Shown here: positions 42,862-52,334 of the stretch, one piece after another
Layout: each line of letters begins with the position of its first letter
How positions within the stretch are numbered: position 1 is the stretch's first letter
The notes under the pieces: generated by a model
The model's input: only the letters and a program-made list of their open reading frames with translations
The model's database searches: none
Told to the model about the DNA's origin: nothing
Source: Rhizobium viscosum
Lineage (GTDB): Bacteria > Pseudomonadota > Alphaproteobacteria > Rhizobiales > Rhizobiaceae
NCBI RefSeq assembly: GCF_014873945.1
Contig: NZ_JADBEC010000001.1
Span: 1,612,001-1,676,000, forward strand
Direction: 5' to 3'
Length of the DNA: 64,000 nt
Program-made: the position numbers and the translations under genes

Positions 42862-44250
42862 ATGACCGAAACCGATTTCACCATCCGCGAACTCAGGCGG
42901 CGCTTTGCCGAGAAAAGCCTCTCGCCACTCGACTACTGGCTTGCTCTGGAAAAACATATAGACGCCTGGGAGCCCTCGATTGCGGCGCTCTACCTCTATG
43001 ATCCGCAAGCCGCGCGCGAGCAGGCGAAGGCATCGAGCGAACGCTGGATGAAGGGTGGAACACTCGGTCCGCTGGACGGCATCCCGGTCACGCTGAAAGA
43101 ACTGATCGCGACCAAGGACCAGCCTGTACCGCTGGGCACGAAGGCAGTCGAACTGACGCCTGCGGAAGCAGATGCCCCGGCGGCGGCACGGTTGCGGGAG
43201 GATGGCGCTGTTATCTTCGCCAAGACGACCTGCCCCGACTACGGCATGCTGTCTTCGGGACTTTCGAGCTTCCATCCTCTGAGCCGCAATCCCTGGGACA
43301 TCACGCAGAACCCCGGCGGTTCCAGCGCAGGGGCCTCGGCGGCCGCCGCTGCCGGCTACGGACCGCTGCATGTCGGCACCGATATTGGCGGCTCCGTGCG
43401 CCTGCCGGCGGGCTGGACGGGAGTCTTCGGCTTCAAGCCGAGCCATGGGCGCATTCCGGTCGACCCCTATTATGTCGGGCGCTGCGCGGGACCGATAACC
43501 CGCACGGTGGAGGACGCCGCCTGGTCGATGGCAACCCTTTCCCGCCCCGACTGGCGCGATGGCACCAGCCTGCCGCCGAATGACTTCGACTGGATGGACC
43601 TCGATATCGATCTCAGCGGCATGCGGATCGGGCTGATGCTCGATGCCGGCTGCGGTCTTGCCGTCGATGAAGATGTGAGGATAGCGGTCGAAGAGGCCGC
43701 GAAGCTCTTCGAGAAGGCCGGGGCAACGATCGTTCCAGCTGGACCGGTGCTGACGCGCGCCATGCTGGATGGGCTCGACAATTTCTGGCGCTCACGTTTC
43801 TGGGGCGACATTGCCGGGCTCAGCGAGGAACGCCGCGAGAGTATTCTTCCCTATATTTACGAATGGGCGAAGGGCGGTGCCGATATCAGCGGCGTGGATG
43901 CCGTCAAGGGTTTCAATCAGACGATCGAGATGCGAAAGACCTGCGGCCGGCTTTTCACCGAGGTCGATGCGGTGTTGTCACCGACCAATCCGATCGTCTC
44001 CTATCCGGCCGAATGGCCCTCGCCGACCAATGATCCGAAGCTGCCCTTCGAGCATATCGCCTTCACCGTGCCGTGGAACATGTCGGAGCAGCCGGCGTCG
44101 TCCATCAATTGCGGCTTCTCGAAGGGCATGCCGATCGGCCTGCAGATCGTCGGGCCGCGCTTCGATGATATGCGGGTGCTCAGGCTTTCGAAAGCCTTCG
44201 AAAACTGGACGGGTGGCGTGAAAAACTGGCCAAAGCCGCCTGCGGCCTGA
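42862..44250 (+). CDS. Amidase-signature family hydrolase
   Basis: The 462-residue enzyme has the Ser-cisSer-Lys triad of this family: Lys79 in VTLKELIA, the serine loop NPGGSSAGASAAAA (Ser154/Ser155) and nucleophile Ser178 in GTDIGGSVRLPA. It hydrolyses an amide, but the substrate is unknown. It lacks a signal peptide, so it acts in the cytoplasm. The operon with a peptide-type transporter suggests that it opens an imported amide or peptide-like compound. The ribosome site (AAGACC) is weak. Confidence 0.92.
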   Translation: MTETDFTIRELRRRFAEKSLSPLDYWLALEKHIDAWEPSIAALYLYDPQAAREQAKASSERWMKGGTLGPLDGIPVTLKELIATKDQPVPLGTKAVELTPAEADAPAAARLREDGAVIFAKTTCPDYGMLSSGLSSFHPLSRNPWDITQNPGGSSAGASAAAAAGYGPLHVGTDIGGSVRLPAGWTGVFGFKPSHGRIPVDPYYVGRCAGPITRTVEDAAWSMATLSRPDWRDGTSLPPNDFDWMDLDIDLSGMRIGLMLDAGCGLAVDEDVRIAVEEAAKLFEKAGATIVPAGPVLTRAMLDGLDNFWRSRFWGDIAGLSEERRESILPYIYEWAKGGADISGVDAVKGFNQTIEMRKTCGRLFTEVDAVLSPTNPIVSYPAEWPSPTNDPKLPFEHIAFTVPWNMSEQPASSINCGFSKGMPIGLQIVGPRFDDMRVLRLSKAFENWTGGVKNWPKPPAA

Positions 44251-44265
44251 CGATCGCAGGGAACG

Positions 44266-45120
44266 TCAGAACGGACGGCGATAGCCGGTCGGTTGCTCGT
44301 AGAGCCAGCCGATGCGCTCGACGGCGGCCTCGAAATTTTCGCGCGCAACGCTCATCGTATGACCGTTGGCATGGATGATGGTTTCGGGATCTTCGAAAAT
44401 GGCAACATGCCCCTTCCAGAAGACCAGATCACCGCGGCGCACATCCGAGCGCTCGATCGGTTCTCCGAGGCCTGCCGCCTGCATGTCGGTATCGCGCGGC
44501 GCGCTTCTGCCGGTCATCTGCAAGGCAAGCTGGACGAGGCCGGAGCAATCGATGCCAAGGCCTGAACGGCCGCCCCAGAGATAGGGTGTTTCCAGAAAGC
44601 GGGCAGCGATATCGACATAATCCTGGCCGTCCAAGGCACCCAGCGGCTGGAGATGCTTGGAGAAGATCGCGGTGCCGTCATCGAGCACCAGATAGTGATT
44701 GCCGCGCGCTTCCGTTTTACCGGCAATATGGACACGACTGCCCATGGAGAGCACTGTCTTATACGGTTTACGCAATTCTGGTTCCGGATAAAGGAAAGTG
44801 CGCTGCGAAACGACGACATGGGTCGGGGCGCTGGCTGCTTCTGCAACTGCGCTTTCGGGCAGGTAACCGACATAGCCATCGGCTGCGGCCTTGACCCAGC
44901 ACCAGCCGTCAGCGCGATCGAATATCGTGACATCCTCGCCATAAAGCAGTTCCGTGTCGATGCCGCGGGCAAGGTCCGGCTGAGGGCGCAAGGCAACGAC
45001 CGGGACGCCGATGCGGGCGGGCGTGCCGCTGACGAAGCGCGTCGCTTCGACCTTGCCCTCAAGGCCGGCTTCCGCGAGATCCGGGCGATAGGCGTGGAGA
45101 CGGCGGTCGAGCATCGTCAT
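44266..45120 (-). CDS. NlpC/P60-family cysteine peptidase with SH3-like domains
   Basis: The 284-residue protein has SH3-like beta domains (about 35-165) and a C-terminal NlpC/P60 domain with Cys192 in GIDCSGLVQ, His238 in WKGHVAIFED and His250 in IHANGH. The family cleaves gamma-D-Glu-diamino acid bonds in peptidoglycan stem peptides. There is no signal peptide, which fits a cytoplasmic muropeptide-recycling enzyme such as YkfC. AAAGGAATCCC precedes the ATG; the frame is open to 45276 over the MarR gene. It follows marR by 37 bases. Confidence 0.93.
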   Translation of the reverse strand: MTMLDRRLHAYRPDLAEAGLEGKVEATRFVSGTPARIGVPVVALRPQPDLARGIDTELLYGEDVTIFDRADGWCWVKAAADGYVGYLPESAVAEAASAPTHVVVSQRTFLYPEPELRKPYKTVLSMGSRVHIAGKTEARGNHYLVLDDGTAIFSKHLQPLGALDGQDYVDIAARFLETPYLWGGRSGLGIDCSGLVQLALQMTGRSAPRDTDMQAAGLGEPIERSDVRRGDLVFWKGHVAIFEDPETIIHANGHTMSVARENFEAAVERIGWLYEQPTGYRRPF

Positions 45121-45157
45121 GGGATTCCTTTCAGAGTGGCCTTTCGGTCGGGGCCTT

Positions 45158-45508
45158 TCAGACCGGAAGCTTGCGGCCCTGCTCGCGCACGAGGTCGCCG
45201 AGCTTTTCAAGATAGAGCGCACCGCCAACGGTGCGCTTGATGATGACGTTGCGCCGGTCGGCATCGTCGCGGACACGATCGACGAGGCCCATTTCCCCCA
45301 TCGTATCCAGCGCCCGGGTAATGACCGGCTTCGTCACATTCAGCGTCGCAGCCAGTCCGCGCACGGTATGCGGCGGCGGCACCAGATAGATATGCAGCAG
45401 GATCGCCATCTGGCGCAACGTCAAATCTCTGTTGTCGTGACGGACCTGGTTGAGCGCCACACTGTGCCAGAGGCCAAGCGCCTGCGAGGCGGTCAGTTCG
45501 ATCGGCAC
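45158..45508 (-). CDS. MarR-family transcriptional regulator
   Basis: The 116-residue winged-helix protein has recognition-helix sequence TLNVTKPVITRALDTMGEMGLV and the wing DDADRRNVIIKRT. Its ligand is unknown. The GTG start has GGAGGGG directly upstream. It leads the NlpC/P60 gene and probably controls it. At 116 residues it is shorter than typical MarR proteins (about 140), mostly at the N-terminal dimerisation helix. Confidence 0.88.
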   Translation of the reverse strand: MPIELTASQALGLWHSVALNQVRHDNRDLTLRQMAILLHIYLVPPPHTVRGLAATLNVTKPVITRALDTMGEMGLVDRVRDDADRRNVIIKRTVGGALYLEKLGDLVREQGRKLPV

Positions 45509-45641
45509 GGCCCCTCCGGAAATCGTTACGCTAACGTTTCATTTTCCGGCAGTTACGGCGCGCAAGCAAGAGGCGGCACAGAATGCCGCCTCACAAGGTG
45601 AATAAAATTTTAACGATTGGCGCGCAGAGCCTTTTGTTTTC

Positions 45642-45686
45642 GCATGTCGTTATCGCAAAACCGCTGCACACTTTTGCGCGACATGC
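45642..45686. repeat. Single-palindrome RIME-like element
   Basis: Outer arms GCATGTCG / CGACATGC and inner arms CGCAAAA / TTTTGCG form a palindrome of 45 bases with a short loop. It directly abuts the stop codon of the M17 aminopeptidase gene, so it is the 3' structure of that transcript. It resembles half of the RIME1-type elements seen twice elsewhere in the window. Confidence 0.7.
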
Positions 45687-47078
45687 TCAGCGAATGCTGT
45701 GGCGGATATGGTGATAGAGCGCACGGATGGCCTGTGCCTCGCCGCCTCCGGGCGAATGGGCGCGCTCGTTCGGCGCCCAGCCGTAGATATCGAAATGCGC
45801 CCAGCTTTTCGCCTTGCTGACGAAGCGCTTGAGGAAGAGTGCCGCGGTGATGGCGCCTGCCATGCCGCCCGCCGGAGCATTGGTGATGTCAGCGAACTTG
45901 GTGCGGATATCCTTTTCGTAGCCGGCATAGAGCGGCAGTTGCCACAGCGGATCGTCCGTCTCGAGGCTTGCTTCCATCAGGTCATGAGCGAGGGTCGCGT
46001 CATCGGTGAAGAAGGGCGGCAGATCGGGGCCGAGGGCAACGCGGGCAGCACCGGTCAGGGTCGCCATGTCGATCAGCAGATCCGGTTCTTCCTCGTCGGC
46101 ATAGGCAAGCGCATCGGCGAGAATCAGGCGGCCTTCGGCATCGGTATTGTCGATCTGGACCGTCAGGCCCTTGCGGCTCCTGTAGATATCGCCGGGGCGG
46201 AAGGCATTCGACGAGATGGAATTCTCGACGACCGGGATAATGACGCGCAGATCAACCTTCAGCTTGGCGTCCATGATCATGAGCGCGAGGCCCATGACGT
46301 TTGCGGCACCGCCCATGTCCTTCTTCATCAGCAGCATGGAGGATGCAGGCTTGATGTCGAGACCGCCCGTATCGAAGCAGACGCCCTTGCCGACCAGCGT
46401 CACCTTGCGATGGCCCTTCTTGCCCCAGCGCAGCTCCAGCAGGCGCGGCGCATCGGCGCTGGCGCGGCCGACGGTATGGACCAGCGGGAAGTTTTCCTTC
46501 AGCAGGTCGTCCCCAATGATGACCGACATCTCGGCCTTGTAGTGGACGGCAAGATCCCGGAAAGCGGCTTCGAGCTGCTCCGGTCCCATGTCGTTGGTCG
46601 GCGTATTGATGAGGTCGCGGGCGAGGAAGACGCCGGCGAGTTGGCGCTTGATTTCGTTGGCGTCGGCATCGCGCGGGATCATCAGCGTCGCAGCCGGGGA
46701 TTTTTCGGACTTGTAACGGTCGAAACGATAGCTGCCGAGGCCGAAGCCGAGCGACAGGCGGTTTGCCGTCAGCGGCGCGGTCTCGATGTGCCAGTCGCCG
46801 GCCGGAAGCGCGCGTGCGAGCTTGCCGGTTATATAAGGCTGCTCCGATGGATTGGTACCGAGGCCGAAGAGCGCGCCGCCCAGGTGACCGTCGGCCGTCG
46901 GGATCAGAAGCAGTGAACCGCTTTCCGCCTTGTAGCCGGCTTTGCGCGCCCAATCGAGGGCGATCGGATCGATTGTTCCGGTCTCGATATGGGCGGGCGT
47001 GACAGCAAAGATCGGCAGCGTCGACCCACCCTTGGTGTTGAAAGGCGTCGGTCTTTCGGTGAACTGGAAGGGGGCCAT
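45687..47078 (-). CDS. M17-family leucyl aminopeptidase
   Basis: The 463-residue cytosolic enzyme has the M17 metal and catalytic residues Lys231 and Asp236 (VGKGVCFDTGG), Asp254 (MKKDMGGAAN), and the NTDAEGRL signature (311-318, with Asp313 and Glu315). It removes N-terminal residues from peptides using two metal ions and assembles as a hexamer. AAGGAC precedes the ATG at 47078. Its 3' end touches a palindromic element. Confidence 0.95.
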   Translation of the reverse strand: MAPFQFTERPTPFNTKGGSTLPIFAVTPAHIETGTIDPIALDWARKAGYKAESGSLLLIPTADGHLGGALFGLGTNPSEQPYITGKLARALPAGDWHIETAPLTANRLSLGFGLGSYRFDRYKSEKSPAATLMIPRDADANEIKRQLAGVFLARDLINTPTNDMGPEQLEAAFRDLAVHYKAEMSVIIGDDLLKENFPLVHTVGRASADAPRLLELRWGKKGHRKVTLVGKGVCFDTGGLDIKPASSMLLMKKDMGGAANVMGLALMIMDAKLKVDLRVIIPVVENSISSNAFRPGDIYRSRKGLTVQIDNTDAEGRLILADALAYADEEEPDLLIDMATLTGAARVALGPDLPPFFTDDATLAHDLMEASLETDDPLWQLPLYAGYEKDIRTKFADITNAPAGGMAGAITAALFLKRFVSKAKSWAHFDIYGWAPNERAHSPGGGEAQAIRALYHHIRHSIR

Positions 47079-47218
47079 GTTTGTCCTTAGAGGCGGGGGC
47101 AGAATCACTTCTTAACTGTCTGTTAGGGTTAACAGACTATTGCTGGAGCGAAGATTGCGTCAAAACCTTTCCGTGTTCCGTTTTGAGGTCAGGCGCCGAT
47201 TTCATTCAGGAACGCGCA

Positions 47219-48052
47219 ATGCCCGTCTCGGCCTCCACTCCTCTCACGAAGCGTATTTTGCAGGGAACCGCGGCTGTTGTCATCATGCTGGCGCTTGCCG
47301 GCTGCTCGACGACGGCAAAGGACCGGATGACGACCGGTTCCATCCCAAAACTCGATAAGCCGGTCGAGCAGATGGACACCAACCAATTACGGGCTGCCAC
47401 CGACCGCGTCGGCCAGGCCTATGAGAAGAACCCGCGCGATCCGGTCAATGGCGTCAACTACGCCAATCTGCTGCGCATGAATGGTCGCGACGCACAGGCG
47501 CTTGCCGTCATGCAGCAGGTTGCCATCGCCAATCCCGCTGATCGCAACGTGCTCGCCGCCTACGGCAAAGCGCAGGCCGCCGCGGGGCAGCTTCAGCAGG
47601 CGCTGGATACGATCGGCAGGGCACAGACGCCCGATCGGCCCGACTGGCGGCTGATCTCGGCGGAAGGCGCGATCCTCGATCAGATGGGCAAGCCAAACGA
47701 TGCACGCCAGCGCTATCGCGATGCGCTCGACATCCAGCCGAACGAGCCGTCGGTGCTTTCCAACCTCGGCATGTCCTATCTTCTGACGGGCGATCTGCGC
47801 ACGGCGGAAACCTATCTTCGTTCGGCGGCAGGCCAGCCCTCGGCCGATAGCCGCGTGCGCCAGAACCTCGCTCTCGCCGTCGGCCTGCAGGGCCGTTTTC
47901 CCGAGGCGGAGCAGATCGCCCGGCGCGAGCTTTCGCCGCAGCAGGCCGACGCCAACGTCGCCTATCTGCGCGGTATGCTTTCCCAGCAGAATTCCTGGCA
48001 GAAGCTGGCGGCAAAAGACACGACGTCGGCTGCTGCCGCCAACACCAACTGA
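47219..48052 (+). CDS. tadD: TPR lipoprotein, TadD-like
   Basis: The 277-residue protein has a lipoprotein signal with lipobox LALAGC (Cys29) and at least four tetratricopeptide repeats (about 75-250). TadD is the outer-membrane TPR pilotin-like lipoprotein of Flp pilus systems and helps secretin assembly or localisation. Its position next to the tad cluster, on the opposite strand with the lysE-like gene in between, supports this. The frame is open upstream to 47081; AGGAAC precedes the ATG at 47219. Confidence 0.82.
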   Translation: MPVSASTPLTKRILQGTAAVVIMLALAGCSTTAKDRMTTGSIPKLDKPVEQMDTNQLRAATDRVGQAYEKNPRDPVNGVNYANLLRMNGRDAQALAVMQQVAIANPADRNVLAAYGKAQAAAGQLQQALDTIGRAQTPDRPDWRLISAEGAILDQMGKPNDARQRYRDALDIQPNEPSVLSNLGMSYLLTGDLRTAETYLRSAAGQPSADSRVRQNLALAVGLQGRFPEAEQIARRELSPQQADANVAYLRGMLSQQNSWQKLAAKDTTSAAAANTN

Positions 48053-48053
48053 C

Positions 48054-48686
48054 CTATTTGCTGCTCAGTCCCGAAAGGATGAGACGCAGGCCCAGGCCGG
48101 CCATGACGGCGCCTGCCGCCCTGTCGATCCAGGCCTTGGCGGCAATATAGAGCTTCCGTGGATGGTGAGCCGAAAAGGCAAATGCCACAATCGCATACCA
48201 TCCCGCTTCGACCAGGAAGACGCCCACCGGCAGCGCCAGCAAAAGCTCTACCGGCACGGTTTTGGGTAAGAGTGCTGCAAAGATGCTGGCGTAGACAACG
48301 ATTGCCTTCGGATTGCTTAGCTGCGTCAACAGAGCAGAGGTAAAACTGCGCGCCGGCATGCTTTTGCCGGCAACATCGTCCGACAACAGAAGCGGCTCGC
48401 TCGCTCCCTTCCAGATAGCGAAGGCGATGTAGAGCAGGTAGGCCCCGCCAGCGATCTTCAACACCAGATAGAGCCACTCGAATTGTGAAAGCAGCGCCGT
48501 CAAGCCGGCAAGCGCAAGGATAGCGAAGGTCACGCCGCCGATGCCCATGCCGAGTGCAGCGGCAAACCCGTCAAAACGAGAACGGGAAATGGCAATGCGC
48601 GAGACGACGACGAAACTTGGACCGGGGCTCATGGCGCCGATCATCAAGGCACTGATGATACTGATAAAGATACCGAGAGAAGACAT
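48054..48686 (-). CDS. LysE/RhtB-family amino-acid exporter
   Basis: The 210-residue membrane protein has six hydrophobic segments with the family start MIGAMSPGPSFVVVSR and a middle TQLSNPKAIVVYASIF. It should export an amino acid such as threonine, homoserine or lysine. Its stop lies two bases from the tadD stop (convergent). It interrupts the pilus locus and is probably unrelated to it. Confidence 0.93.
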   Translation of the reverse strand: MSSLGIFISIISALMIGAMSPGPSFVVVSRIAISRSRFDGFAAALGMGIGGVTFAILALAGLTALLSQFEWLYLVLKIAGGAYLLYIAFAIWKGASEPLLLSDDVAGKSMPARSFTSALLTQLSNPKAIVVYASIFAALLPKTVPVELLLALPVGVFLVEAGWYAIVAFAFSAHHPRKLYIAAKAWIDRAAGAVMAGLGLRLILSGLSSK

Positions 48687-48820
48687 AACAAAGCCCTGCT
48701 TTCACGCGATCGAAGATTGGCGGCTCGAACGGCAGAAACGTCCGCGCCCAGATGGCTCCCCATCCTGTTCGCCGGTTACGCAGGGCGCACGCTAACCGCA
48801 TTCTTCAACAGCGGCAAGCG

Positions 48821-49804
48821 TCAGAATCGGTCGGCGACTTGGATGCCGGCAGGGCCGAGAATGACGGCGATCAGTACCGGCAGGAAGAAGAGGATCATCG
48901 GGACGGTCAGCTTCGGCGGCAGGGCAGCAGCCTTCTTTTCCGCCTCGTTCATGCGTTCGTCGCGGCCTTCCTGCGCAAGCACCCGCAATGCCGTCGCGAC
49001 CGGCGTGCCATAGCGGTCGGCCTGAATGAGCGCCTGGGTGACCGAACGGACGAGGTCGATCTGGGTGCGGGTTGCGAGATTTTCGAGCGCGACGCGCCTG
49101 TCCGGCAGGAAGGAGAGCTCAGCGGTCGTCAGCACCATTTCTTCGGCAAGTGGCGGCGATTGCTCGCCGAGCTCTTCGGAGACGCGACGCATGGCCGCTT
49201 CGATGGAAATGCCCGATTCCACGCAGATCAGCATCAGATCCAGTGCGTCAGGCCAGGCACGCTTGATAGAGTGCTGCCGTTTGGTCATCCGATTGGAAAT
49301 ATAGATGTTCGGAGTGTAGAAGCCGATATAGGCGATGCCGATGACAGCAAGGAACTGGATGGCCGGACCTCTGCTGGCAAAATTGCCGAGACCGTATATC
49401 CAGAAGGCGGCAGCCGCCAGAAAGACGAACGGCAAGAGAAACCGCGCGACGAGGAAGGTGTTCAGCGCGTTTTCAGAACGCAAACCCGCAGCGCGCAGCT
49501 TGTTCATCGTGTTGTCGTCGACGAGCGCCTTGCGCAAGTTGAAGCGTTCGACGATTTGACGGACAGATTGATTGTTCTGGTTTCTGAGCGTCGCCTTGCT
49601 GCCAGTATCGGCATTCATGCGGGCGCGTTCACGAGCGCGGATCTGCTCACGCTCGGTCGAGACGGCCTTCATGCGCTTGTTGAGATCACCGCGTTCGAAG
49701 AAGGGAACGGCGAGCGTATAGAATGTCGCGAAGACGGCAATGGCGACAAGGACCGCCACAAGCATCGCAGGATCGGTGAGTTTTGCTGCAAGTTCCGCCG
49801 ACAT
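48821..49804 (-). CDS. tadC: Tad pilus inner-membrane protein TadC (GspF family)
   Basis: The 327-residue protein has membrane segments at about 10-30, 105-125, 130-150 and at the C-terminus, and a cytoplasmic GspF domain with RAWPDALDLMLICVESGISIEAAMRRVSEE. It forms the platform with TadB on which the CpaF motor acts. It is the last gene of the nine-gene minus-strand cluster, 13 bases after tadB. Confidence 0.95.
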   Translation of the reverse strand: MSAELAAKLTDPAMLVAVLVAIAVFATFYTLAVPFFERGDLNKRMKAVSTEREQIRARERARMNADTGSKATLRNQNNQSVRQIVERFNLRKALVDDNTMNKLRAAGLRSENALNTFLVARFLLPFVFLAAAAFWIYGLGNFASRGPAIQFLAVIGIAYIGFYTPNIYISNRMTKRQHSIKRAWPDALDLMLICVESGISIEAAMRRVSEELGEQSPPLAEEMVLTTAELSFLPDRRVALENLATRTQIDLVRSVTQALIQADRYGTPVATALRVLAQEGRDERMNEAEKKAAALPPKLTVPMILFFLPVLIAVILGPAGIQVADRF

Positions 49805-49817
49805 GGTCCCCTCCCCG

Positions 49818-50825
49818 CTATATGTCGAAATTGACCATGCTGCGCATCACGAAGATGCCGATCGACATCCAGATGGCTGAAAAACCCAGGATGAAGTGGC
49901 CGCGCGGATCGGTGAACAGGATCATCATATATTGCGGCGATGTCAGGTAGACGAGCAGGGCAACGATGAACGGCAGAGCGCCGATGATGACGGCAGATGC
50001 CTTGGCTTCCATCGACAGCGCCTTGACTTTGGCCTTCATCTTCTTGCGATCGCGCAGCACTTTGGAGAGATTGCCGATCGCTTCAGAGAGATTGCCGCCG
50101 GCCTGTGACTGGATGGCGATCACGATCGCGAAGAAATTGACCTCCTGCAGTGGCATCTGGTTGGTCATTCGGGCGCAGGCTTCCGGAATGCTGAGACCGA
50201 CCTGCTGTGCTTCGACGACGCGGAGGAACTCGCTCTTGACGGGCTCAGTCCCTTCGTTGGCTATGAGCCGGATCGCATCGTTCAAAGGCAAGCCGGAACG
50301 AATGGAGCGGACGATAACGTCGAGCGCATTCGGAAACTCATTGAGAAACTTGTTCTGACGACGCGAAATCAGAAAGCCGACTACCCATCGCGGCAGACCC
50401 AGCCCCGCAACAACAGCGACTCCGAGCATGACCAGCGGCGATGCACCGGCAATGAAAAGCACAACCAGCAGAACAAGAGCCAGGAGAGCGCTGAAAATAT
50501 AAAAACGAGCCGGCGTAATCGGCAGCCCGGCCTGGATCAGCCTCGACTTCAGCGACAGGGTCTTTTTGGTCTTTTCATGCTGCCGCTTTTCGAGATCCTT
50601 CAGGTTGTCCTGAACCGATTTGCGGCGCTTCGACAGTTCCTGCACACGGTCACGGGCGGCCTTGACCTTGGTGCGATCAAGTTCGGCCGATTTGACGCGG
50701 TTGATGCGGCTTGCCGATTTCTTGTCGCTCTCGATACGTGAGAACAATACGGCATAGCTCACTGCTGCCGCCGCAACGGCTGCGAGAACGACAATTGCCA
50801 GCACTGTCGGATCGATGCCGAACAT
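49818..50825 (-). CDS. tadB: Tad pilus inner-membrane protein TadB (GspF family)
   Basis: The 335-residue protein has an N-terminal membrane anchor, a charged coiled-coil stretch (about 40-95), two middle membrane segments, the GspF domain (FPNALDVIVRSIRSGLPLNDAIRL) and C-terminal spans. It pairs with TadC as the pilus platform. Only one base separates it from cpaF, so the two are translated together. Confidence 0.95.
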   Translation of the reverse strand: MFGIDPTVLAIVVLAAVAAAAVSYAVLFSRIESDKKSASRINRVKSAELDRTKVKAARDRVQELSKRRKSVQDNLKDLEKRQHEKTKKTLSLKSRLIQAGLPITPARFYIFSALLALVLLVVLFIAGASPLVMLGVAVVAGLGLPRWVVGFLISRRQNKFLNEFPNALDVIVRSIRSGLPLNDAIRLIANEGTEPVKSEFLRVVEAQQVGLSIPEACARMTNQMPLQEVNFFAIVIAIQSQAGGNLSEAIGNLSKVLRDRKKMKAKVKALSMEAKASAVIIGALPFIVALLVYLTSPQYMMILFTDPRGHFILGFSAIWMSIGIFVMRSMVNFDI

Positions 50826-50826
50826 C

Positions 50827-52311
50827 TCAATCCTTCGATTTCGATTCCATCTCGTCGAGCGCGGCGGCGAGGCGTTTTTCTTCGTTGTAGTAGCGGGCGC
50901 GATCCCAGAAGTGCGGCTTGCCGATACCGGCAGACATATGACGGCCGATCAGACGACCGCTCGCGTCCTCACCTTCGATCTCGTAGCGCATCAGGTCCTG
51001 AGTGATGATGACGTCACCTTCCATGCCGACCACCTCGGTGATCTGGGTGATGCGACGCGAACCGTCGCGCAGGCGCTGCGCCTGGATGATGACGTCGATC
51101 GAGGAGGAGATGATCTCGCGCACGGTCTTTGCCGGCAAGGTGAAGCCGCCCATGGCGATCATCGATTCCATACGGCTCAGGCATTCGCGCGGGTTGTTGG
51201 CGTGGATCGTGCCCATGGAGCCGTCGTGACCGGTGTTCATGGCCTGCAGGAGGTCGAAAACTTCCGGTCCGCGCACTTCGCCGACGATGATGCGTTCGGG
51301 ACGCATACGCAGGCAGTTCTTGACAAGGTCGCGCATGGTGATCTCGCCCTCACCTTCGATGTTCGGCGGGCGGGTTTCCAGGCGCACCACGTGCGGCTGC
51401 TGGAGCTGCAGTTCGGCCGTATCCTCGCAGGTGATGACGCGCTCGTCGCGGTCGATATAGTTCGTCAGGCAGTTCAGAAGCGTAGTCTTGCCGGAACCCG
51501 TACCGCCGGAGATGATGACGTTGCAGCGGACGCGGCCGATGATCTGCAGGACGGTCGCGCCTTCCGGCGTGATCGCACCGAAGCGAACCAGCTGATCAAG
51601 CGTCAGCTTGTCCTTCTTGAACTTGCGGATGGTGAGTGCCGGACCATCAATCGAAAGCGGCGGCGCGATGACATTGACACGCGAACCGTCGGGCAGACGC
51701 GCGTCGCAGATCGGGCTCGATTCATCGACGCGACGGCCGACCTGGCTGACGATGCGCTGGCAGATCGACAGAAGCTGCGAATTGTCGCGGAAGCGGATTT
51801 CGGATTCGATGGTCTTGCCGCCGACTTCGATGAAGGTCTGGCCAGCACCATTGACCATGATATCGGCAATGTCGTCGCGCGCCAGCAGCGGCTCCAGCGG
51901 ACCGTAGCCAAGCACGTCGTTGCAGATATCCTCGAGCAGTTCCTCCTGCTCGGAGATCGACATTGCGAAATTCTTGATGGTGATGATATCGTTGACGATA
52001 TCGCGGATTTCCTCGCGCGCGCTTTCGCCATCCAGCTTGGAAAGCTGCGAGAGGTCAATCGTATCGATCAGCGCGGAAAAAACCTGCGCCTTGGTATCGT
52101 AATATTCGTCCGTGCGGGCGGGGCGCTTGCGCTGCGGCGTCTGCATCGGCGGCGGCGCCACCTGCTGGCGGACGGGCTCGCGCGACGGCTCGACGAGCAC
52201 TGCGGGACCGGATGAGGCTGCCGGGGCGGCAGCCGGCATCGGCGGCGGCGCAGCGGCGATACCGCCAGCACCGGCCTTTCCGAAACCTTCATTTCCGCGT
52301 TTTCCGAACAT
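50827..52311 (-). CDS. cpaF: Pilus assembly ATPase CpaF/TadA
   Basis: The 494-residue secretion ATPase has a proline/alanine-rich N-terminus, then Walker [10 protein letters not shown] (269-277), the Asp box CEDTAEL, the Walker B region [10 protein letters not shown], and the His box [10 protein letters not shown]. TadA-type ATPases power both extension and retraction of Flp pili. It lies between cpaE and tadB in the conserved order. Confidence 0.97.
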   Translation of the reverse strand: MFGKRGNEGFGKAGAGGIAAAPPPMPAAAPAASSGPAVLVEPSREPVRQQVAPPPMQTPQRKRPARTDEYYDTKAQVFSALIDTIDLSQLSKLDGESAREEIRDIVNDIITIKNFAMSISEQEELLEDICNDVLGYGPLEPLLARDDIADIMVNGAGQTFIEVGGKTIESEIRFRDNSQLLSICQRIVSQVGRRVDESSPICDARLPDGSRVNVIAPPLSIDGPALTIRKFKKDKLTLDQLVRFGAITPEGATVLQIIGRVRCNVIISGGTGSGKTTLLNCLTNYIDRDERVITCEDTAELQLQQPHVVRLETRPPNIEGEGEITMRDLVKNCLRMRPERIIVGEVRGPEVFDLLQAMNTGHDGSMGTIHANNPRECLSRMESMIAMGGFTLPAKTVREIISSSIDVIIQAQRLRDGSRRITQITEVVGMEGDVIITQDLMRYEIEGEDASGRLIGRHMSAGIGKPHFWDRARYYNEEKRLAAALDEMESKSKD

Positions 52312-52334
52312 CGATCCGATCCAATCCTACTCGT

